This document shows positions 1 through 12,559 of a DNA stretch of 64,000 bases, in pieces. The stretch spans positions 32,815,121-32,879,120 of the forward strand of contig NC_063065.1 in assembly GCF_018812025.1 (NCBI RefSeq), in the 5' to 3' direction. Under the pieces are notes generated by a model. The model made no database searches and was not told where the DNA came from. It was given only the letters and a program-made list of their open reading frames with translations. A program made the translations under genes and the position numbers. The stretch is from Megalobrama amblycephala. Lineage: Eukaryota; Chordata; Actinopteri; Cypriniformes; Xenocyprididae. Each line of letters starts with the position of its first letter. Within the stretch, counting starts at the first letter, position 1.

Positions 1-323
1 AATGATGGTCAAAATTAGCTTCAAAGGGCTTTAAACGATACCAGACGAGGAATAAGGGTCTTATCTAGTGATTTTTCGAAAAAAAAAATGTAAATGTATA
101 TGCTTTATATAAACAAATGATCGCCTTCCAAGGCGTAGGGCATACAGCGTAAGCTTTTTGAAGAATACAAAAATGTGGTTTTGGCGGAAACACTTGGAAT
201 GTTTTCATCAAAAACCTTAATTTCTTAACTTCTTTTCTTTTTGAAAGAAAGACATGAACATCTTGGATGACATGGGGGTGAGTAAATTATCAGGAAAACA
301 ATATTTGAAAGTGAACTAATCCT
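1..323. mobile_element. TTAA-type MITE (family A), truncated by window edge
   Basis: This is the right-hand part of the same palindromic repeat found complete at 9260-10022 and 11590-12245. It shares the internal 'gaggaataagggtctta' segment, the 'ttttggcggaaacacttgg' segment and the terminal block ending GTGAACTAATCCT. The left half lies outside the window. The expected TTAA after the terminus is mutated (the sequence reads ATAA). It is non-autonomous, with no transposase reading frame. Confidence 0.8.
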
Positions 324-1219
324 ATAAGATTGCATTTGCATATTTGTATTTGCAAATGCATTTGTATTTGTATTTGAGTCACCATGGACTCACTGTAACC
401 CTAAGTCTTATAATATTTATTTCCTTGACATTCAAAATTTAGTTAGAAGGAAGTAGCATAATATCTACTCGAAATGCGTCAACAGAGATCTGAAAACGTT
501 TTGCCAGCAAATTAAAATTTCTTGTCTAAATACACATATATCAAGTATAGTTATAATTTGTCATGTTGATTTTAACTTATTATTCTATATGTACATGGGA
601 AGTGAACAAATGAACATTAATGAAATGTAAAAATATTTGCATGTAATTTCTTATTTGAAGAAAAGTACCCAATCCAGTACAGGCCCATTTTGACCCTCTT
701 TATTTACATGTGTAGCTATTTGGGGGGTTATATAGCCTAGGGTTAAATATATAGCTAACATATATCAGTTGATACGTGATATCTGTAAATAAAATACATT
801 TTATTTCAGGCAGATAATATTAAAAATTATGAGGTGGCTGGAGTAGCTGTTCAAAACAACAACAATAGGAGCTGTGCTGCATCAAACTCATGTATAGCCA
901 GTTTTTGTTGTTTCAGTCTAACCAGACTGAGTTGCTGTTATTTTGAAAAAGTTTACACGGTGAGTACATTATCCAGTCAAGGACTAATCAGAGTACCTTT
1001 GTATCCTGCTTTATTTTTTATATAAAAATTGCACAGATTCTTAGAGTACTGAAACATTTTCACATGTAATGTTAGCCCCAACTGTGGATAACTAAGGAAA
1101 GAATAGAAGGAAAAGATTATTTAAATTGGTATTCCAGAGGTTTCACTTCATCCATTTGTGGTGCTGAATAGATTAAAAAAAAAGGCAGCAAAAAAATAAA
1201 GAAGGAAAATAGCATCCTA
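324..1219. other. AT-rich intergenic DNA, no gene seen
   Basis: This is low-GC sequence with a short degenerate run of TTTGTA/TTTGCA hexamers at about 333-376. The few ORFs are short, overlap homopolymers and show no recognisable domain. Nothing else can be supported here. Confidence 0.6.
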
Positions 1220-1965
1220 CGTCACATCGTAAAGGGCGCTTGTAGTGTAGAGAGCTTCGTTGATTTTAATGCGTGCGATCTTGTTTTGTTGCGACGCGCT
1301 GTTCGCATTCGCAGTCTTAATGACTTCACAACTGTGTTTTTTTCTTCCACAATGGCGAAGAACATTGAGCGCATCACAACACTGTAACAGGGGTCATGAA
1401 ACATGAATAACCCAGAGCAGCACGGAGCCATTCCGATTCCATGATGACAACGAGGTTTCTCTCAATATTCACACCAATACAATTGAACAAAGTGAAAGAG
1501 ATGAGGGCAAGGGGAGAAAAAAAAAGCACCCTGATGAAAGTGGAGGCCGTTATTTGAAATTGAAAGAATATGAGGATAGTTAGTGGCTGTATTCCCAGCG
1601 GATGCCTGGCTGTCACGGGTCTGGAGCTCCACTGTTTAATGTACACTCATGCTCCATCACCCTTCCCGTTCCATTATTCCAATCTCCAAACTGCCGTTTC
1701 ATGCACACTTGGGCCGACCCCATGCTGCTCCCGCTATTTATTGAATACATTTTTTACTCCAAAAACATTTTTCCACCTGAGCTGCCACTTACAACTTCCG
1801 TGGCCATGAAAGCATGCAAGAGGGAGTGAAAGAGAGGAATAGATGAAGAGAGAGGCAGATAAAGAGAAAAAGAAGGAGAGATGAGGAAGCAAGACGGACC
1901 CTCTGCTCGGTGACGGCGTCCATTTGTTTGACTCGCATCTTGAGTTGATGCGGGTGAGCAAACAC
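1220..1965. promoter_or_regulatory. Candidate conserved noncoding block (composition only)
   Basis: This non-repetitive stretch has more even base composition than its flanks, with CpG-containing words preserved at 1255-1320 and a dense mixed-sequence core at 1590-1740. Several short overlapping ORFs on both strands give no recognisable protein. It could be an enhancer of the zic pair, but the sequence alone gives no measure of conservation. Confidence 0.25.
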
Positions 1966-2853
1966 AGAATAAACTAACTGAGAAAGTCGTTTATTTCCTT
2001 TTTTTTCTTTTTTATGTATTGTAGGAGGCCATCAACACACACACACACTCTCTCGTCCTCATGAAAAAAAAGAGTGGGGAATAGGTTGCCCCCAGCTGTG
2101 AGGAGATGTTCGGAAATCATACTGAGGGTAAGTACACACCAGCCTGGTCCATTATTCAATACAAATGCACTAGATCAATTTTAAAGTGTGCTGATAAAAA
2201 CCACGTTGAATGTGGATTAAGCTAGAAACATATATTTAGTGAGTACGCAAATGCAAATACTTGGTCAGTGTACAAACTCATTGTATTGTACTGTGGCGCT
2301 TACAAACTCCAGGACTCAAGGGGGCGACAGAATTTCCTTCAAATGTCTGTGCCATTAAACCAGATGTTATTATTCAGGTAGACATGCTGACAGTTCGAAA
2401 CTGCATACTTCCCTACCATATATTGAGCGAAAAACAGTATGTGACAAAATAGATATATGTCCGAACTCAGAGTACTTGTAGGTAAAATGTATTACTTCCG
2501 GAAGTATACATACGAGGGACACTTTACTATATCATGAGACCACAGGAAAAGTTTTGTGAATGACAGTAAAGCAACGCAATTGACGCTGGTAGGTCACATG
2601 ATAATAACAATATGCTGAATGCAGTATGTCCAGATTATATTCATACTACACACATTCATACTAGAGCATACTGTTTTAGCGGTTGTGAAGTAATTACTTA
2701 TACAAAATAAGTACTTGCTCAAGAGAGCATGTGATTTTGGATGCAGCCTCTGTCTAACTTTATATAAGTCTTCAAACTGTTCCTCCAAACGAGAAAACCG
2801 GCCAAAAAAGAAGACAACTAAAGTGGCTAGCTAGCTATAAACAAGTCAACAGT
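1966..2853. other. Intergenic, probably degenerate repeat
   Basis: No gene is seen. A 14-bp perfect palindrome with a central ACTTCCGGAAGT (ETS-like double site) lies at 2493-2506. The surrounding 2380-2700 stretch repeats 'AGTATGT' and 'CATACT' words on opposite strands, which suggests an old inverted-repeat transposon whose ends are no longer clear. Confidence 0.35.
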
Positions 2854-3652
2854 TTAAAGGTGCCCTCAAATGAAAAATTGAATTTATCTTGGCATTGTTA
2901 AATAACAAGAGTTCAGTACATGGAAATGACATACAGTGAGTCTCAAACTCCATTGTTTCCTCCTTCTTATATAAATCTCATTTGTTTAAAAGACCTCAGA
3001 AGAACAGGCAAATCTCAACATAACACCTGACTGTTACGTAACAGTCGGGGTGTACGCCCCCAAGATTTGCATATGCCAGCCCACGTTTCCAACATTATAA
3101 AAGGCATTAGACAAGGGCAGCCAGTATTAACGTCTGGATGTGCACAACCAAATCATCAGACTAGGTAAGCAAGCAAGAACAATAGTGAAAAATGGCAGAT
3201 GGAGCAATAATAACTGACATGATCCATGATAACATGATATTTTTAGTGGTATTTGTAAACTGTATTTCTAAATTTTTCGTTAGCATGTTGCTAATGTACT
3301 GTTAAATGTGGTTAAAGTTACCATCGGTTATTACTGTATTCATGGAGACAAGAGAGCCGTCGCTATTTTAATTTTTAAACACTTGCAGTCTGTATAATTC
3401 ATAAACACAACTTCATTCTTTATAAATCTCTCCAAAAGAGAAGCATTAGCCGTTAGCCACGGAGCACTATCAGAATCTTTCAAAATCAGAAGTAAACAAT
3501 ATAACATTATTCAATACTCACATAATCCGACGTATGCATGACGAACACTTTGTAAAGATCGATTTTGAGGGTTATATTAGCTGTGTAAACTTTGTTAAGG
3601 CACTGTTCAAGGCAAGCGCGAGCTCTGTGGGCGTAGACCACGGGATTTAAAG

Positions 3653-3732
3653 GGGCCGCAGCCATAGGCGCCGATCCCGTGGGTGCTCCAGCCCCCGAGC
3701 ACCCACGGGATCGGCGCCTATGGCTGCGGCCC
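3653..3732. repeat. Perfect 36-bp inverted repeat with 8-nt loop
   Basis: The arms 3653-3688 and 3697-3732 are exact reverse complements, separated by CAGCCCCC. The arm contains 10 bp of the surrounding MITE plus the end of the nested element (CATAGGCGCCGAT...), so the inverted copy spans a transposon/host junction. The lack of any mismatch suggests recent origin. Confidence 0.9.
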
Positions 3733-4391
3733 ACGGAAAAATACGAGATATTCTCCATTGATTTTAACCAATAGAAAATCAATTGCAGCTTTCAGACACG
3801 ATCTTCACCCTTTTTATAATTTATTTACGGCCGTTTCTATGGCGATATTTTAATGGCAAACGTCGTGAGCGCATCCAAGTGATGCGAGCGTGCACATATG
3901 GCTCTAGATCAGGTACATGCGCGCGCTCAAACTCAAACTTTCTTTGCACCAGATATCAGCGAGAGCATGAGAGTCATGAGTGACTCGTGTACATACATGC
4001 GCGTCAATCTATCGCGATTCGCTACTCTTCTTTCCAGCAAAGTCACTATCAAAATGCGCACAAATTTGTCCCTGTTATTGATATACAATCATAAAAACAC
4101 TTCTTTGATCTTAATGAGAAAAAAAAAAAAAAAAAAAAAAAAAAACTATGCGAGGGCGATGATAATCAGAGCACAATTGAATCTGACTCTGTTAACAATA
4201 ATTCTACCACGAGACCAATGGGGAACACTGAAACCAGGTGCGGATTTGTCTAAAATATAATAGTAGTACGATAGTAATATTGTAATGTAGCTGTAAGGAT
4301 GAAACTGTAACATTTATATATATTAAAAAGGGGGAGGGGGGGGGGGTTGTTACTGGGCACCCACCGGCAGAAACATAAATCGGCGCCTATG
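3663..4391. mobile_element. Nested hAT-like non-autonomous element
   Basis: It starts CATAGGCGCCGAT and ends ATCGGCGCCTATG as terminal inverted repeats. The 8-bp target duplication GCCGCAGC flanks it exactly (3655-3662 and 4392-4399). Eight-base duplications are typical of hAT elements. It contains a poly-A tract at 4119-4145 and a G-rich run at 4330-4347, and no transposase. The family-B relative at 16549-16994 lacks it. Confidence 0.75.
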
Positions 4392-4499
4392 GCCGCAGCA
4401 TAAAATGGGGTATTTTGATCTGAAACTTCACAGACACATTCAGGGGACACCTTAGACTTATATTACATCTTTTAAAACCATAATCTAGGGCACCTTTAA

Positions 4500-5050
4500 A
4501 TGAACTTAGATTAGCTTTATGTTTTATCGAAGAGTTTATTTGCAAAAACAGTTAACTCCATTTTTATTAATTCTCACAAATCATGTTTTTTTTTATTGTG
4601 CATTCCAAGTCATATTAATCAAACTGCAGTTGGGTTGTTTTGATTAAGTAATAATAACTCTAAATAATACAGGTAAATTAAAAAATTAAAGTTCATTGAA
4701 AGTATGTTTTTTATATATATATTAAAAGTTTTTGGCAGAAGCAGATAACTCCACATTACATGTTTCAGAGTTAAACAAAACCCAAGTAATGACTTTGTTA
4801 TTGCATTTAAAACACATTCAAACACACGTGTGCACACAAACGCGCGCGCGCACACACACACACACACTAACAGATCGGCAAAGAAGTACACGCTCTCTCT
4901 CACTCACACACACACACACACACGCACACGCACACGCACACGCACGCACGCAAAAGAACCACCAAGGTTTAAGCATGTAAGTCGTGTATGGTGTACAAGG
5001 ACTTACAGGAGTCGAAATTATAAATCCTCGATCACTTTTAGTCCGCTTTG
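4500..5050. repeat. AT-rich DNA with (CA)n and (CG)n microsatellites
   Basis: CA/CG alternating purine-pyrimidine DNA runs at about 4828-4868 and 4906-4953, separated by a short CT stretch. All predicted ORFs here are translations of the repeat. Alternating CA/CG tracts can adopt Z-DNA. Confidence 0.85.
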
Positions 5051-6400
5051 ACAAAACTTCCCTCAGCTAGCGCGTCTTTTTGAAGTGACTAGAAGCCTTG
5101 TCACCTGACCTGAATACTGCGCGCTGATTCGCTAAAACGGACTTATCGGTTTCTGTAATCAAACAGCAATGGCGCTTGTCGGCTTCTGCTGTAAAACGTG
5201 AACTTGCGATGGCTGACAGTGGACAAAAACGGCTTTTCTGCCAAAATGGATTTAGGGTACAGAACGTGCTATATATGGAGAATAATGCACAGCACTTAGT
5301 TCATTTTTTAAAAAAATGGCGTTTATCGGTTTTTGCAAATGAACTCTTCAGCAACTGTTTGCATACATTCATCGACAGAAAACTAAATCATTGTTATATA
5401 GCTCAACACAGTAAGTCTTATTGTTTAAATCTCGTTTTCTTGATTTACCGTGAGTACCATGTTTTACCATGTCTAATATCAATCTAGCTTACTGCAGTGT
5501 GCAACAAGTGTCTCATAGCAGCCGCCGAGTGAATGCACAGAGTGACATTATAACAAATTTCAACACACAAATGTATCTAATATGATAAACAGTGCTGTTT
5601 TACCCCACATACGCTTGACCGGAAGAGGTGGAAGCGCTCATCTGTGGCATAATAAAAGCTCCACTGCTCTCGAGCACTGTGTCGCGCTCGTCTCTCATTA
5701 GCAATCGCTCCTGTGGCCTCGTTCCACTGCAACGGCTTTCAGCCACACCCTCCTTCATATTACAGTAATATTAATAAATCTTTAATACATTAGCTCATCC
5801 ATGAATATGATTTCTGCCCGAGTCCCATCGGATTCTTAGACGTAGTTTACATATAAAATGCAATTAGCTGAATTACAGTGCTTACAGTAAGTAGGACATG
5901 TTTATCAAGTTTATCAAGTAATATCAAAATTACTTCTCATGTATTTGAAATACTGTTAAAATGTGCTGCCAAGCATTTCTGGTAAAGTAAAATATAATTT
6001 TAATGTAATTTCTATTGAACTTTGTATGTCATGTATGTAAACATATTTGTAATTATACATTTGCAATGATGAAGCTGCAGTCCCGTACATTTAAAATGTA
6101 TTATCTTTAAATGTAATATATTATATTATCTGCAAGTAATGGCCCATTTCAAGTAGCTAGCTATATAATGTTTAACTGACTTAGAAGTGAACCATAATGC
6201 TCGCTATAGCGCCCCTTGTGGCTACACTGAGAATGCATCTCGCATTGAATTACAAATTGTGTCCTGGCACATTTCAGAATGCAATAACGTGTGAAATCAA
6301 GCTTGCATAGCATGTCAGTTTAATTCGCGTACTAGTGTAGAGTATGTTTCAGACCTTACACACCAGTCAAAAAGAATTCTGCAAGGTTTATTTTGTTAAA
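5051..6400. other. Intergenic, likely old interspersed repeat; no gene recognised
   Basis: A 103-codon ORF at 5176-5487 has no recognised domain and lies in AT-rich sequence with phrases such as 'gcgccccttgtggc' (6211-6224) that I associate with dispersed fish repeats. I see no clear inverted termini or target duplication. I do not call a gene. Confidence 0.35.
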
Positions 6401-6404
6401 GTAT

Positions 6405-6890
6405 AGATGTTATGGGTGTAATTGGTGTGTGTGCTGTGGCAGGTGGAAGGAACGCGGCTTTTCAGACGCAGTCTAACCCTATCACACACAGGTCAAAAGC
6501 AGAAGGGGAAAGACGTGACACTTATTCCACCAGCGCTTGGTCTTGCTTTGTAATGGCCCTGAAAGCGACGCTTTCCAACAGAATTACACCGGCTTTGTGT
6601 AAATAATCAAGGGCTGACCTGTGGGGTTAAACCCCGTAATTGAAGTGATACTTCAAAGCGACGACCACCACCTTCATATACTGTGTGTGTGTGAGACTGT
6701 GGAAAAAGAGGGGACCATTTGAGAGGGACAGCATCCAGTGTGTGTGTGTGTGTGTGTCCGTTTGATTGGACAGGGATGGCTCTGTGGGAGGGTCTCATCT
6801 CCCCTACAGCTGCTCTCTCTATATCCATCTCATCATTTTTCCCGCTCTGTCCCTCTTTCTCATCTCCTCTCACTCATTAAATGAGTGACA
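6405..6890. promoter_or_regulatory. Candidate conserved noncoding block (composition only)
   Basis: This is a balanced-composition, non-repetitive stretch next to a (TG)n tract at 6738-6757. It contains 'cagaattacaccggctttg' and 'taataatcaagggctgacc'-like words without low-complexity bias. Short ORFs on both strands are unrelated to any protein I recognise. An enhancer is possible but unproven. Confidence 0.25.
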
Positions 6891-9255
6891 CAAATGCAAC
6901 ATTAAGTTGTGTCGGGGCCACAAATGGATAAATAAAATCAAATGATCTGATGTAATGTATTCTTTTCCACCATTGCACAAATGTGTATTGAGAGTCATTT
7001 TCCTGGTCGTGGAATGACTGTCTTCAATGACATTTTATAGACTTTTTTTCCCAAATCCAAATGCATATGACGACGCTTTTAACTGCATGTTAAAACAAAA
7101 CTTTTAACTTGTAAATAATGTAGGCCATGTTTAAATGGGGCTGGCCATACTAAAAGTGCTTTAATCTCACATAGAATGTGAAATAACGCCACAATATAAT
7201 GTGTTGACAAAGAAACGTTTGCGGTTGAAACGAAGACCTAACACCTTTTCATTAATATTCATTGATGTCACTGAGGGGAATTTGTCATCATTTATCAACA
7301 TTTAAGGCTAATTATTATGACTGACGTGATGGGTAAATGAGGTCAATATAAAGTGTCAAAAACATTACAGATGCTGATTTACAGAAGGGTTTAGCATATA
7401 GAGAGCTTTTTAACATGCCGTTTCACGCAGAGGCCCGGTCAAACACAAAAGCACAAATCAATACATGACGTTGATCACCAACTGCAATAAAGCCACAAGA
7501 GGCCATGTGTTCCTGTGATTTTACTACAGTTAATGGATGTTAGACAGCAACCCTAATAACTGCAACAGCAATATGATACAAGATTTTTTTTTTTAATTAA
7601 TAATTGAATTTATTATTATGATCATTATTATTATAAGCATTTTCTCCACCAAGACATGCAGTGAAAGTTAATTTCAAATCTTAATTGTAGATAATACTGT
7701 GCATCTGTAGACTTAGCACATTAATGTAAAAAAAAAAAAAAAAAAAAGATCTATGGTCACAGGTGTGCGTATATCTACTATTTTACAACAACTGTCACCC
7801 AATCAAATTTCAGAATGGAAACTTTTTTATTTTTTTGTGAAATTAAAATATACTTGAAAGTAGTGGGACTGATAATGTCACATAAAGCAGGGGGGAAATG
7901 GAAAATCCAATTAAATTAAAATAAACCATTTATAGCTTCCCATTTGTTTTGTTGTTAATGTCAAACTCTACTGTATTTTGGCACAAATTCTTCTTGCACT
8001 TGGTAAATGCTAGTTACATTAGGCAGATTCGAACATAGACAGGTTGTGACAAGTCCTTATCCTTGAAAACCATGAAAAAAAACTACACAAAGTAGAAGAA
8101 AATGTCACCCAGACTACATTAAATACAGGTTTGCCACGACCATAATAAAGTGGTGCAGGTATGACGCTGTAAACAGTAATTCAGATGACTTGTTACCACA
8201 ACTTAAATAAATGCATGGTTGCAAGTTAAAAATGTAATTTATTGGATTAATTGAACTTTTTAAGTTGCAAACATTATTTGTAGAGTTCTGTTGACATGAT
8301 CAATTTAATATAATCTGTAATTTAAACTCATATTTCTACATTAATTGGCTTTAAAAAAAAATCGGTTGTAGTAAATTAATGAAATTGTCTTGATAACTTT
8401 GGAAATTAGGCAGTGGATTTCTAGTTCCAGCATGAGAACAAATGTTAATTTATTTGTTTTTAGAGAAGGGAAAAACCTGTTAGTGTTTAATGCTGTTATG
8501 TTTGACATTCTGTAATGTTGAAGTTTTTGTGGTTATCATTGTGCTGAAGAGATACATGAAGATAAACACTACATTGACTCTATAAGCAATGACTGCGCTA
8601 ATGCTAGTGACATGTACTATCATACTTAAAATATACATTTTACTTCATTTACTTCAAATATGCAATATGTTAGCATGTGCTATGATAGCTGTTGATTTGA
8701 ACTGAAATAGAGAAGATTAATTGGTTCCAGGTTTCTGGTAGTTGGAGCGACTTCATTTTTTTCAGCAATCAACTTAAAAAATTGTGTTTATGCTACAAAT
8801 TATTAAGTTCATCTAACTCAATGTTGCTTGTTGGTTGAACATAAATTCACTCAAAGTTGTCATAACTTGATGAAAACTGTTATAAGTTTAAATTCAAATT
8901 TATAATTTTTGTTTGTTTGTTTGTTTGATTTGTTTTTTGTTTTTTCGATTTCTGTGTAAAATTAAGCCTGTGGCAAACATAACTTAAATATACCTTGATG
9001 TTTTGTTGTACAACGCAAATTACACATACCCATAGTGAATTTTGAAGCAGTTATGTTCATTTTCAAAAGCATATGTTTTTAAAAAGTAACTAGATAAGAC
9101 AGCTTGGGGTGTGAGTGTGTGCAGTGCAAAACAAACAAAACGTCAAAGTATCGTCAAGTTATGTTTACTATACCTGCACCACTCTGCATGTAAATTAATG
9201 ACTGCCAAGAGCAAGAAACCATTGGAATTCAAGGGACATTTAGGTAACAAACCAA
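6891..9255. other. AT-rich intergenic DNA
   Basis: No gene is seen. It holds a poly-A tract at 7728-7747 and a short stretch of better-mixed sequence at 7235-7365 around 'taattattatgactgacg'. A degenerate 'atcaacttaaaaaatt'-type repeat at about 8766-8890 resembles the palindromic repeats at 20990 and 34517. Otherwise it is unremarkable. Confidence 0.5.
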
Positions 9256-9259
9256 TTAA

Positions 9260-10022
9260 AGGATTAGTTCACTTCAGAATTCAAATTTCCTGATAATTTA
9301 CTCACCCCCATGTCATCCAAGATGTTTATGTCTTTCCTTCTTCAGTCGAAAAGAAATTATAGTTTTTGAGGAAAACATTCCAGGATTATTCTCCATATAG
9401 TGGACTTCAACAGCTACCAACAGGTTGAAGTTTCAATGCAGCTTTCAAAGCGCTCGACAAGATCCAAGATGAGGAATAAGGGTCTTATCTAGCGAAACGA
9501 TCTGTCATTTTCTAAAAAAATAATAATTCCATCTCATTTTCTCCACTGACTTCAAAATAGCACAACATCATTGTTTTACATTGTTTTTTGTTTTTGTTTT
9601 TTTTTTGTAAACGCCGTTTGACTTAGTCTTTGCATGTTAGCTTTGTAGACACTGGATCGGTACTACCGCCTACATCACACGTGACTTTTCCAATGTGATT
9701 ATGTAATGCGTAGCGCATCACAGAGCAGTGCAAGAAGAGCATTTGTGGTTAAAAATATCTAATTTTTATTTATTTTAGAAAATGACAGATCGTTTCGGGA
9801 TCTGGGATCGTGCAGAGCTCTTTGAAGCTGCACTGAAACTGACATTTGGACTTCCAACCCATTGGTAACCGTTGAAGTCCACTGTATGGAGTGGACTTCT
9901 GGAATGTTTTCCTCAAAAACCTTAATTTCTTTTTGACTGAAGAAAGAAAGACATGAACATCTTGGATGACATGGGGGTGAGTAAATTATCAGGAAATTTG
10001 AATTCTGAAGTGAACTAATCCT
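9260..10022. mobile_element. TTAA-type MITE (family A), complete
   Basis: It is flanked by TTAA on both sides (9256-9259, 10023-10026). The ends begin AGGATTAGTTCACTTC on both strands, and the inverted match continues for well over 70 bp with only rare differences. The interior also pairs: 'aacgatctgtcattttct' at about 9495 is inverted at about 9779. The element would therefore fold into a long hairpin. It has no ORF. The TTAA target and the AGG start suggest a Kolobok-like, transposase-dependent passenger. Confidence 0.9.
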
Positions 10023-10026
10023 TTAA

Positions 10027-11585
10027 AAATATCTCAGTGAGAATTTTGGTACTGGTTTTTGTTTACCACATGATGTCCAAAGTGAAATCTGGATCCTGAA
10101 CCGCCATTTTATTTTTGAACGTTTTCTTTTAGCAATAGCTAAGGGTGCAAACAAGAGCATTAAAGTGCCACTGTACTGTACATTGTGCCAATCTCAGTGT
10201 TAACGGTAGCTGTAAACTCCAGATGTTAGGTTATCTACGTGACATTCTCCATTTTCTACTTTAATAATTAGGTCTGCACACTCAACAACTGATGATCTTC
10301 AAAAGTCAAGTCAAGTTATCCACTGAGCAAAACGCTCGTACACAGACAAGCGTGTAGACAGACGCACATCCTGCAGCAAACACACGGGTAGATTGATCCC
10401 TGGTCTTGCTCTAGCTACGGGCCTCCTTCCCTCATTAATTTTACCGAGTCCTCCAGATGGGAAACAAAATATTAATTTTATTCAGCCTAAGGCGTGGAGC
10501 CATGCGAAGGTGCTCCGTAAATCAGAGGGCTCTGGCGAAGACGCAATATCACAGGACGACCGCAGAGGCCTACGGGTGGGCAGAGGCTTCAGTTTGTCAT
10601 AAATGTAATTAATTGAATGGCGGGGAATGATGAATCGATCAGAACACGTGGAGCAGACGTGACTTCCTTAGAGTCATGGCAACCGCACACCAAATTATGC
10701 AAATTAATTGGCTCTACCAATGTGGCATAAAATGCTAGTGCTACTACACTGCATGGTACATTAGTCGGTTCATCCAATAAAAACCGCATTCTTTACAAGT
10801 GAATCCTTGAGTCACAGTGCTCAGGGAAACTATTCATTTGCAGCACAGATGTGAGAGTCTGGCAGCATTTTGCAGCCCGTTTCTGGCGGAAAGCGGCAAA
10901 AAAAAGAGACAAAAAGAGATAGAAATAGCGAGAAAAAGTGAGTGGGAAAAGGCTAGAACAGATGAGACACTCTCTTGACCGTGACCACAATGACATCTGG
11001 TATGGAAGCAGTACAAGTGTTGCTCATTGAAATTCTACTGTTGCCTCAAACTGATCATCTCAAAGCCCTGTGTCCAACAATAATGTCTCTTTTTTTGATC
11101 CACTCAAGCGAGGACTTGAGGGAGTCTATTGGTCACATCTCAGAGACGGAGTATCACTGATTTTGTCCACAATGTTGCTCTACCACCTGCTGCGTTGCTG
11201 CTGAAATTGCTATTGTCAACACACGCACACATAGGCGCTCGCGCACACGCGACATGGCTCTAATTAAAGAGACAGTCCAATGAATGTCACTCGTGCTTTT
11301 CACATTACTGCGTCTGACTTCCCTCAGTCGTGATAGACCTTGTCACATGGGTGGATTATGCTAATTGTCCATACATCTAAGGGCTTATATCAACTTAATT
11401 TACACAAATCCTTTGCCTTGGACCTCTGAATTCATGTCTGTTATGATCAAAGGCAGGACAGCTCATTCTGCAAGGAAGGATATTTCAAATGAATATCGGG
11501 TTTAGGTTTATATTTTAGATCATATCCCAATTTTTTGCATGATAATGTGTTTTGTAAATATTTGGGTCAGTATTTGTTTTATTAA
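10027..11585. promoter_or_regulatory. Candidate regulatory block with POU/homeodomain-like motif
   Basis: This mixed-composition, non-repetitive DNA (best part 10370-11450) has no credible ORF. At 10697-10710 it reads ATGCAAATTAATTG, an octamer (POU) motif running straight into a homeodomain-type TTAATTG. A second TAATTAATTG lies at about 10606-10616. Such overlaps are common in vertebrate developmental enhancers. They could also occur by chance in AT-rich DNA. Confidence 0.3.
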
Positions 11586-11589
11586 TTAA

Positions 11590-12245
11590 AGGATTAGATC
11601 ACTTTCAAATTAAAATATTCCTGATAATTTACTCACCCCCATTTCATCCAAGATGTTCATGTCTTTCTTTCATGAGTCGAAAAGAAATTAAGGTTTTTGA
11701 TGAAAACATTCCAGGATTATTCTCCTTATAGTGGACTTCAATGGGTACCAAACAGTTGAAGGTCAAAATTACAGTTTCAGTGCAGCTTCAAAGGGCTTTA
11801 AATGATACCAGGCGAGGAATAAGGGTCTTATCGAGCGAAACGATCGGTCATTTTCGAATTTTTTTTAAATGTATATGCTTTATATAAACAAATGATCACC
11901 TTCCAAGTGCTTCCGCCAAAACCGCACTTTCGTATTCTTCAAAAAGTTTACGCTGTATGTCCTACTCCTTCCCTATTCAACTTACTGAACGAACGCAGCA
12001 CCAGTTCCATTTTTTTTTCTGTAAGTAGAATAAGGAAGGCGTAGGAAGTACGTTTAAAGCTGCACTAAAACTGTAATTTTGACCTTCAAGGCCATTGAAG
12101 TCCATTATAAAGAGAATAATCCTGGAATGTTTTCATCAAAAACCTGAATTTCTTTTCGACTGAAGAAAGAAAGACATGAACATATTGGATGACATGGGGC
12201 TGAGTAAATTATCAGGAACATTTTATTTGAAAGTGAACTAATCCT
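11590..12245. mobile_element. TTAA-type MITE (family A), complete
   Basis: Bounded by TTAA at 11586-11589 and 12246-12249, it starts AGGATTAGATCAC and ends GTGAACTAATCCT. It carries the same internal inverted segments as the copy at 9260 and the partial copy at 1-323. It is shorter than the 9260 copy in the middle and has no ORF. Confidence 0.9.
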
Positions 12246-12559
12246 TTAACACTTTTTGTATGTAACTGGAAAAAAAAAATGCAATTCATATATATTGAAT
12301 AGAAAACCGTATTACTCAGTTTTTTAATATATTTTTTTCAACAAAACTGCACTACGGTTTATTAAGGTAGCTTTAGAAGTTTGATGTTATTTTGCCATTT
12401 TGAAATTACATGATCTGTGGTGTTTCACTAAACGTTGGAGAGAAACATGTTTGACTGACGCATCTGTAGATACATTAGTAGCACAGTGTTGTTTATGATG
12501 AGAAGTACGGAAATTAGACAACAAAACACATTTATCGTCGTGCTTTACGGTTGTGGCTA

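Larger units (their letters stand above)
2858..4495. mobile_element. TTAA-type MITE (family B), with a nested hAT-like insertion
   Basis: The ends are AGGTGCCCT... and ...AGGGCACCT, inverted to each other and bracketed by TTAA at 2854-2857 and 4496-4499. The outer parts (2858-3090 and 4400-4495) match the shorter relative at 16549-16994 closely, including 'gaataacaagagttcagtac'-like and 'cacattcaggggacacctta' words. The extra length comes partly from a second element at 3663-4391. There is no transposase ORF, so it is non-autonomous. TTAA targets with AG-purine starts fit Kolobok or piggyBac-like DNA transposons; I favour Kolobok-type from the terminal bases. Confidence 0.85.

Noticed and set aside
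3653..3732. Possible microRNA precursor
   Set aside because: The hairpin is perfect, very GC-rich and explained by a transposon-end duplication; miRNA hairpins usually have mismatches and are not junctions of repeats.
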